Part shown: piece after piece, positions 6,880 to 12,021 of the stretch | How positions within the stretch are numbered: position 1 is the stretch's first letter | Layout: every line of letters starts with the position of its first letter | Assembly: GCA_026770585.1 (NCBI GenBank) | Contig: MU646308.1 | Span: 1,609,594-1,621,614 of the forward strand | Origin: Baffinella frigidus | Lineage: Eukaryota; Cryptophyceae; Cryptomonadales; Baffinellaceae | Length of the DNA: 12,021 nucleotides | Direction of reading: 5' to 3' | Notes under the pieces: model-generated | Databases searched by the model: none | What the model saw: the letters and a program-made list of their open reading frames with translations, nothing else | Told to the model about the DNA's origin: nothing | Made by a program: the position numbers and the translations under genes

Positions 6880-9800
6880 TTAGAGGGTCGGGACGACGCC
6901 GTCGATCTTGAGGATCATGCGGACGCACTCGGTCGCGAGCTCGAGAGCAGACGTCGAGACTAGCAGCGGCTGCACCACGTTCTCCTCCAGCATGTTGCTG
7001 ATCGTCCCCTTGCGCACGTTCACCTGGCCCGGGGCAAATGACGTCAGCATTGGAGCGGGAAAGAGCCGGTACCACACCGGGCATCGTTGCTCCTCCGGGG
7101 CGTCAAGGACCAACTGGACCACACGGACAAACGCAGCGAAGAGTGACGGGTGGTGGAGGGGGGACGTGGGGATAGTGACGGGTGGTGGAGGGGGGAGAGG
7201 GGCGAGAGACCCCTACGTGCTTCTGACCCTGGGAGAAAACGTGGGGGATAGTGCCGGGCGGTGGGAGGGGGGAGAGAGGGGCGGCTGACCCCTGCGTGCT
7301 TCTGGCCCTGGGCGTGCTTGAGGCGCAGCTCCGTGACAATGTTGATCGGGTTCAGCCCCGCGTTCTCCGCGAGCGTTGCAGGGATGATTTCCAGCGCCTC
7401 CGCGAACGCCCTGCGTGCCGGGGGGTTGGGGTTAGGGTGTGGAGGTTAGGGGGGGGAGGGTGGAGGGTGTGAACGCCCTGCGTGCCCGGGGGGTTGGGTT
7501 AGCGAGAGAGGGAGAGGGAGAGAGAGATAACGAGAGAGAGACATAGAGAGAGAGAGAGAGATGTCCTGAGTGCCAGGCAGGGGGTTGGGGTTAGGGTGTG
7601 AAGGTTAGGGGGTAGGGGTTAGGAGGTGAGGTTAGGGGGGGTAGGGTTTCGGGTGTGTACCGCACGCAGTAGCTCTGCACCCCGGGCAGCGTCTTGGACC
7701 ACTCCACCAGGCGGTGCGACACCTCCATCTCGGGGGCGGCGCCGCCCGGGATCATGAACTTCCGCTTGATCAGCGAGCGCACCACGCACATGGCGTCGTG
7801 GATCGACCGCTCGTTCTCCTGGTTTACCGCGTAATGTTTACGGTGCAGTTTACGGCGTGGTGTTTATCAGGATTTGGGTGTAGGGTTCACGGCGCAGGGT
7901 TTTAGGGCACAGGGTTTACGGCGCAAAGCCTAACACTTTACGGTTCAGGGTTTAGGGTTGGAGTTCAGGGTTTATGGGTTAGGGTTGGAGTTGAGGGTTT
8001 ATGGGTTAGGCTCTGGGTTTGGGGTTGAGGTGTTGGGGGTTAGGGTGTCTCTCTCACAAGAGACGGAAAGTAGCCGGTTCGGCGGATCCAGTCAACATGC
8101 ACTCTTGTGTACAAGCGTTTCTCCAAAGGTCAGGGTATGAGCGTACCGTACGGGAGGTGCCAGAGGCGGGTTGCTCCTAAACCCCACACCCCAACCACAT
8201 CAAACCGCGGGGGGCTACACGGGTTACTGAAAAATCAGGTCCACCGCGCCGTAGGGAGCCTACGGTAGGCCTATGCATATGAGCCTCGAAACTTCGCGTG
8301 GTTTGGGACCGTACATTTGAGGAGCCCCATGTAGATGAGAGAGGCGGCACTGATGCAGAGGCACCCTTGGCTTCACGCCAAAAGGCATTTGTGGAGATTA
8401 AAAGTTGACAGGAATTAGAACTGGGTGAGGTTGTACCTCGAGTAGCAGCTTGCTGCTCCCGCGGCAGAGCACCGACACTGTCCGGCACGGCTTCATCACC
8501 CCCGTCACCTGCGCGGGTTTAGGGTTTAGGGTTTGTGGTTTAGGGTTTTTGATTTGTGGTTTAGGGTTCATGGTTCAGGGTTCAGGGTTTAGGGTTCAGG
8601 GTTCAGGGTTCAGGGTTCAGGGTTCAGGGTTTAGGGTTTAGGGTTTAGGGTTTAGGGTTTAGGGTTTAGGGTTCAGGGTGTAGGTTTTAGGGTTTAGGGT
8701 TTAGGGTTTAGGGCGCCCCGGCCACCCACCACGCCTGACTGCCTGCCCCCCCAGCGCGCAACTTTGCACTTCCTCCCCGGGAACTAGACCGCACAGGCTG
8801 TGTACGAGTGTTTTTTATAAAACCCTTTGATCAGAGGTCCCACCTACGCGGCTGGCGACGCAATGAGACCGATGGTGGGGGGGTGGGTCTTTGAAGAAGG
8901 GGGTGTGGTCTTCACGCAGAAGCCTTCCAGACGTGGGAGTCTTGTCTGTTCGCACCTTGTAGCGCTGTCTCACTCGGGTTGGCCGATATTCTCAAGTTGA
9001 CATGCTGGGTTCGCGGTACAAATCCGTCGACTTTCCCGCTCCAACGCGCCCGGGCGCACCAAATTGGCGAGCGCGAATAGACAGAATCAGAAACAGACCT
9101 TGATGATCTTGCCGTCCGAAGTGGAGAACTCCTCAACGAGGTCAGCCTTGCCGAGCTTCTCAGCCTTGAGCCCGTCGGGCGACGCGATCGGCACGCACTG
9201 CAGCGTCTTGCAGATGAACTGCCGAACAGGGGGGAACGCAGGATTTAATAAATTGCCAAACACGGCGCTACACGCTAGAAGGAAAACACGCCGCCCCAAA
9301 GTTGACGGATTTGTACCGCACACCCAGCAAGTCAACTTGTGAAAAGTCCGCCAACCGGAGTGAGACAGAGCTAGTATTCCGGCTCCAGATATGGACTATT
9401 GGCTCCAATAGACCACCTCGATCTCGTCGCGCTTGATGAAGCGTGCCAAAATTGACGGATTCGTACCGAACACCCAGCTATGTCAACTTGAAAACAGTCT
9501 GCCAGTCCCGAGTGAGGTAGAGCTAGATTTCGCGTGCACCCTGCAAGCGGAAAGGGAGTGGCGAGGCAAGAATGGCACGGGACAGTCTACAGGGCGAGGT
9601 ATATCACCTCGATATCCCTAAGAGCCCACGGGGTCAAAATTGACCCCACAGAGGGCCTAGGCAGGTCCTAGGGCCCTACGGTAGGGCGTACGAGCCTACT
9701 GGGGCACTTGAGGTAAATGACCTCGATCTCGTCGCGCTCGATATCCCGGACAAGCATGATCTTGAGCTTCGCGAGGAAATGCAGCCCCAGGTCCGTGATC

Positions 9801-11424
9801 GCGTCGCGCAGGATCGACTTCTGCTTTGTGGATGAGCGTTCAGGGCGGAGTGTAGAGAATCTCGCCGCAAAAGCAATGAAATAATGATCAAAGCTGGCAT
9901 TTTTGTACCAGAACCGTCAACGTTGAACCAATTTTTCATTGTTTCCGTGGCCAACTTCTCTCTGCACAACGTGCTAGGTATTTTGGTATCAAGAAGGAAT
10001 GCAGCCCCAGATCCGAGATCGCGTCGCGCAGGATCGACTTCTGCTTCCAGGTTTGGGGTTTGGTGATAGACTCTGGGTTTTGTGATAAGACTCTGGGTTC
10101 GGGTTGCCTCCGGGAGGCGACACGAGAGCAGAAGGTGCTCTCGAGAATCACCTACCCGGAGGCAGTTATCACCCAGGTTACTGTGTAACCGCAGATTATC
10201 TCGAGGTTTAGGGGTTAGGCAGAGCGGGTTTCGCAGGTAGAGCGGGTTTCGGCCAACCGAACATAATAAGACAATACCGGAAGTTGACGTGCTGTGCTCA
10301 TACTAAACTATTAACTTGTGCCATCCTTTTATTCTTTTCGTGGCGATGTGAAAATAGCTTTATTTTGGTATCGCCCGCTCCTTCGAGCTCCTCACGCTCC
10401 TCTAACGTAAAGAGGAGTTCAGACGTCGACTTTCCAACTTCACTAACACGATCCTATCATGTGGTAATTTTCATTACCATACACAAATGAATTTAATCGT
10501 TATCGCAGATTAGAGGGGTTGGAGGAACGTGCCTGGAGGAGGATGATGACGTTGCAGCCTGTCTTGGCGATCTTCTTGCACAGGTCCGTGAGGTAGATGC
10601 CAGTCTATTCAGGCGAACCAATTTGCTTCCCCCGGGCTCGTTTTCGCCCCAAAGTTGACGGGGTTGTACCGCAACCCCAACACGTCAACTTGAGAACAAC
10701 CCGAATTCGGCAGAGTAAGAACGGGGAGGAGGGACGTGCCTGGAGGAGGATGACGTTGCAGCCGGTCTTGGCGATTTTCTTGCAGAGGTCCGCGATGTAG
10801 TTGCGCTCCTCCTTCAGGATCCGGTCCATCTGCATTCGTCGCTACGCGTTAGAGCTATTCCGGTAGGACTTGTCGCGTTTTCGACTTCGAAATTTCAAGA
10901 TTTCAGACTTCAAAAAGGTTTTAAAGGTCCCAAAACGTTTTAAAACACACCGTTTCGAATCTCATGGTACAAATGATGTCTTGAAGTCTCGTAGTCTCGA
11001 AATCGAAAACGCGACAAGTCCTACCGGAAAAGCTCTAGCGTTTCGGGTTCACGATGTGACCTGTGGCCAATTGCGGGGAAAATTTGTGATTTATCTCCCA
11101 ACGCAGCCGATTCCTGGTACACATGATAGAAAGACTCGGTTTCGCGAGCTCAACCCTAGGCTCTCGCGTGGCAGATGACGCGAATTGGGGTCCCCCTGGA
11201 GTAAGAGGGTAGGGTCCCCGACTTCTCGACGCACGCCCCCTGGCCCCCCAACACTCGTATCCGCGAGTCACCAATGTGAAAAGAGGGAGGGAGGGGACCT
11301 GCTGATAGTCGGAGATGACAACGGTGTTCTCAATATCCGTCTTGGGCGGGGAGAGCTGGAACTGGAGGATCGCGATCTTGGCGTTGACGATCCGCGTGGG
11401 CCCGCCCGCAGCCTTTGACGGCTT
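6880..11424 (-). CDS. CCT4: T-complex protein 1 subunit delta (CCT4), C-terminal 309 codons, 5' end outside window
   Basis: CCT4 is one of eight paralogous subunits of the cytosolic TRiC/CCT chaperonin, which folds actin, tubulin and other clients with ATP. Eight exons in gene order: 11424-11299, 10829-10740, 9820-9722, 9218-9099, 8508-8437, 7818-7661, 7410-7290 and 7023-6880 (stop TAA). Every join keeps frame and restores family sequence: [22 protein letters not shown] and [14 protein letters not shown] (apical domain), [82 protein letters not shown] and [15 protein letters not shown], ending near ILKID. The subunit usually has about 530-540 residues, so roughly 230 N-terminal ones are missing here. 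Introns are GT-AG except after VILLQ, which has a GC donor. Variants: GGAAPE where GGGAPE is usual, and KIDG where KIDD is usual. Subunit identity comes from remembered family sequence and is strong. Confidence 0.96.
7142..7290 (-). repeat. ~75-bp tandem repeat duplicating a CCT4 exon end and donor
   Basis: The intron between the two last CCT4 exons contains two full and one partial copy of a G-rich (sense C-rich) unit. The copy at 7211-7232 reproduces the exon end: sense CAGAAGCACGTAGGG followed by GTCTCT, versus the real CAGAAGCACGCAGGG followed by GTCAGC. The duplicate also encodes in frame (QKHVG) and keeps a GT donor. Confidence 0.85.
7404..7582 (-). repeat. Duplicated acceptor / exon start in a CCT4 intron
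   Basis: The sequence GAACGCCCTGCGTGCC, covering the exon start and CAG acceptor (7404-7419), recurs exactly at 7471-7486. A degenerate form (CCTGAGTGCCAGGCAGGGGG) is at 7564-7583. Each copy is followed on the + strand by GGTTAGGG-type repeats, giving an imperfect repeating module. Confidence 0.8.
7502..7561. repeat. (GA)n microsatellite
   Basis: Interrupted GA-dinucleotide run within the CCT4 intron 7411-7660, between the degenerate acceptor copies. On the sense strand it is a CT tract. Confidence 0.9.
7860..8046 (-). repeat. Telomere-like repeats in a CCT4 intron
   Basis: GGGTTTA / GGGTTCA / GGGTTACG variants on +, meaning CCCTAAA-type repeats on the CCT4 sense strand, starting about 40 bp from the acceptor at 7819-7821. 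They are more degenerate than the array at 8514-8716. Confidence 0.85.
8047..8436. other. Remaining part of the CCT4 intron 7819-8436
   Basis: No exon is recognised. The segment around 8249-8287 (GTAGGGAGCCTACGGTAGGC) resembles the centre of element families A and B and may be a decayed copy. The sequence next to the donor (AAAAGTTGACAGG, 8400-8412) weakly resembles the end of the hairpin family. Confidence 0.4.
8514..8716 (-). repeat. Telomere-like array abutting a CCT4 acceptor
   Basis: Near-uniform TTTAGGG/TTCAGGG units on + (perfect TTTAGGG runs at 8633-8668). On the sense strand these are CCCTAAA/CCCTGAA units ending five bases from the CAG acceptor, so they occupy the place of branch point and polypyrimidine tract. 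Confidence 0.93.
8717..8950. other. Middle of CCT4 intron 8509-9098
   Basis: Mixed-composition sequence with G-runs (8876-8886). There is no recognised exon, RNA gene or inverted-repeat element. Confidence 0.45.
8957..9075 (-). mobile_element. Introner-like hairpin element, copy ii
   Basis: On the - strand it reads GTCGACGGATTTGTACCGCG, then AACCCAGCATGTCAACTTGA and CCAACCCGAGTGAGACAGCG. It lies near the donor of the CCT4 intron 8509-9098 and, relative to the gene, has the orientation opposite to copies iii-v. The upstream block with CCCGGGCGCGTT is shared with copy v. Confidence 0.8.
9275..9380 (+). mobile_element. Introner-like hairpin element, copy iii
   Basis: The core AAGTTGACGGATTTGTACCG (9299-9318) is followed by CACACCCAGCAAGTCAACTT and a tail CCAACCGGAGTGAGACAGAG. 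AAGTTGAC and GTCAACTT form the outer hairpin stem. It lies in the CCT4 intron 9219-9721. Element ends are estimated. Confidence 0.82.
9417..9434 (-). repeat. Duplicated CCT4 exon end plus donor (distal copy)
   Basis: CTCGATCTCGTCGCGCT repeats the last 17 bases of the exon at 9722-9820. On the sense strand it reads AGCGCGACGAGATCGAG followed by GTGGTC, so a GT donor is retained. It separates hairpin copies iii and iv. Confidence 0.88.
9441..9535 (+). mobile_element. Introner-like hairpin element, copy iv
   Basis: AATTGACGGATTCGTACCGA, then ACACCCAGCTATGTCAACTT and CCCGAGTGAGGTAGAGCTAG. It matches copy iii over more than 80 bp with scattered changes. It sits between two duplicated exon-end/donor copies (9417-9434 and 9601-9613). 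Confidence 0.82.
9601..9613 (-). repeat. Duplicated CCT4 exon end plus donor (proximal copy)
   Basis: ATATCACCTCGAT mirrors AAATGACCTCGAT at 9716-9728, with 10 of 13 bases identical. The two copies flank the family A element exactly, so they look like a diverged target-site duplication that includes the exon end and the GT donor. Confidence 0.7.
9614..9715 (-). mobile_element. Element family A, copy 4, inside a CCT4 intron
   Basis: 102 bp with ends ATCCCTAAGAGCCCAC and GGGGCACTTGAGGTA and the family block CCTAGGCAGGTCCTAGGGCC, TAGGGCGTACGAGCCTACTG. Its ends have diverged more than in the intergenic copies. The element starts six bases into the intron, directly at the donor. Confidence 0.85.
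9997..10040 (-). repeat. Duplicated 5' part of a CCT4 exon with acceptor
   Basis: This is a 44-bp near-copy of 9776-9820. It keeps the sense acceptor AAGCAG and the codons for [14 protein letters not shown], then breaks off. The real exon continues to DIERDEIE, so this copy is taken as a pseudo-exon within the intron 9821-10739. Confidence 0.88.
10044..10526. other. Middle of CCT4 intron 9821-10739, with nested hairpin
   Basis: A nested hairpin lies at 10105-10163: outer arms GCCTCCGG / CCGGAGGC and inner arms GAGAGCA / TGCTCTC. The segment 10274-10437 has ends resembling each other in inverse orientation (GGAAGTTGACGT / ACGTCGACTTTCC) and may be another element. There is no exon. Confidence 0.55.
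10533..10601 (-). repeat. Duplicated 3' part of a CCT4 exon with GC donor
   Basis: A near-copy of 10740-10805 encoding [21 protein letters not shown]-like residues. It has one extra in-frame ATC codon and ends in CTCCAG followed by GCACGT, the same non-canonical donor as the real exon. It is interpreted as an intronic pseudo-exon. Confidence 0.88.
10605..10715 (+). mobile_element. Introner-like hairpin element, copy v
   Basis: AAGTTGACGGGGTTGTACCG, then CAACCCCAACACGTCAACTT. The stems are AAGTTGACG/CGTCAACTT and GGGGTT/AACCCC, the best-paired hairpin of the family. The tail has GAGAACAACCCGAATTCGGC. It lies between the two copies of the duplicated exon end (10533-10601 and 10740 onward). Confidence 0.82.
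10846..11040. mobile_element. 195-bp MITE in a CCT4 intron
   Basis: Inverted arms of about 40 bp: left GGTAGGACTTGTCGCGTTTT (10862-10881) and right AAAACGCGACAAGTCCTACC. Outward, AGAGCTATTCC pairs with GGAAAAGCTCT. It occupies most of the intron 10830-11298 and ends 17 bp from the acceptor side of the exon at 10829. No exon duplication is seen in this intron. Confidence 0.88.
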
Positions 11425-12021
11425 CTGCGCGCCCGAGCAAAACGAGCACCACCGTTAGTACTGGCGGCGCGTCCTAGTTTAGTACCAGCGTCTCAGGTTA
11501 GTACGGGGCACGTCCGCGTGTATAATTGATTAGTAGGGGGTTTGAGGCGTGGGCCCGCCTGCCGCCTTTGACGGCTTCTGCTCCAGGAAGAGAGAAAACC
11601 ACTTGATTGAATACAGACATGGAGACACGGCAGCGTCAAGCTTCGCCAGAGGGCACGAGAGGATTAACACGAAAATGCGTCCGAGCAACCCCGGTTAAAC
11701 ACCGTTTTGTCAAGCATTTTTTTCAAATGTCATGGCGTTGACGATGCGCGTGGGTCCGCCTGCCGCCTTGGGACGGCTTGGCTTCTGCGGCGATTTGATC
11801 AACTTCAGGATTCTCCGTAGCGAGCCCGAGCAAAACGAGCACCACCGTTAGTACTGGCGCGTTCTGGTTGAGCACCAGCGTAGTTCAACCGCAATGCAGA
11901 GTGTATAATTGATTATTAGGGGATTTGATGACGACGCCTGCCGCCTTCGACAGCTTCTGCGCGAGGGGGGGCTGGAGATGAGAGGCAGGGGGGGCTGGAG
12001 AGAAAGGGGACAGGGGGGGGG
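11425..12021 (-). repeat. Partial CCT4 intron with three extra copies of the exon start and acceptor
   Basis: The real exon start (11424 downward, sense CAG|AAGCCGTCAAAG) recurs at 11547-11577, 11733-11784 and about 11935-11956, each with a CAG acceptor. A block of about 110 bp next to it is also repeated: 11432-11466 and 11824-11858 share CCCGAGCAAAACGAGCACCA, and both blocks end with TGTATAATTGATTA. No upstream CCT4 exon is found before the window ends. Confidence 0.85.

Noticed and set aside
8514-8716. Coding sequence from open frames such as 8450-8641 ([13 protein letters not shown] repeats)
   Set aside because: This is the translation of TTCAGGG repeats antisense to CCT4, not a gene.
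10533-10601. A genuine additional CCT4 exon
   Set aside because: It repeats residues already encoded by the intact exon at 10740-10829 and would duplicate the segment in the protein.

Overview
The window is nuclear DNA from a eukaryote, probably a unicellular alga or alveolate-type protist. Both recognisable genes are broken up by spliceosomal introns, exons are GC-rich, and plant/alga-type telomere-like repeats (CCCTAAA and variants) occupy several introns. Many short inverted-repeat elements are also present. One intron has a GC donor. The exact lineage cannot be fixed from this sequence; dinoflagellate, haptophyte, cryptophyte, chromerid and pelagophyte remain possible.

Layout. Positions 1-52 are a pure G run. 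From 53 to about 2330 I see no gene, only inverted-repeat elements and a short tandem duplication. A four-exon gene on the + strand (2336-5326) encodes a small 2-oxoglutarate/Fe(II)-dependent oxygenase-like protein of 226 residues. Its third intron is a 1.4-kb telomere-like array. A repeat-rich intergenic stretch follows (5327-6879), holding three 103-bp copies of one miniature element. The other gene, on the - strand (6880-11424), is the C-terminal 309 codons of the chaperonin subunit CCT4 (TCP-1 delta) in eight exons. Its upstream exons lie beyond the window. The two genes converge.

The most interesting structure is in the introns. Again and again an exon edge with its splice site is present two to four times: once at the real exon and again inside the adjacent intron. 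In several cases an inverted-repeat element sits between the copies. One hairpin family (core AGTTGACGGATTTGTACCG ... GTCAACTTG) occurs five times here, always in introns, in both genes and in both orientations. One copy is flanked by an exact 9-bp repeat (AATGCAGGT) that contains the splice donor sequence. This is what intron-generating or intron-expanding transposable elements (introners) would leave, although their assignment to a known introner family is untested.

The oxygenase-like protein has a further oddity: the first iron-ligand histidine of the expected HxD motif reads as arginine (RTD). The remaining signature residues are present. The two genes are not obviously related in function. 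CCT4 is a cytosolic folding-machine subunit, and the oxygenase-like gene is of unknown substrate.
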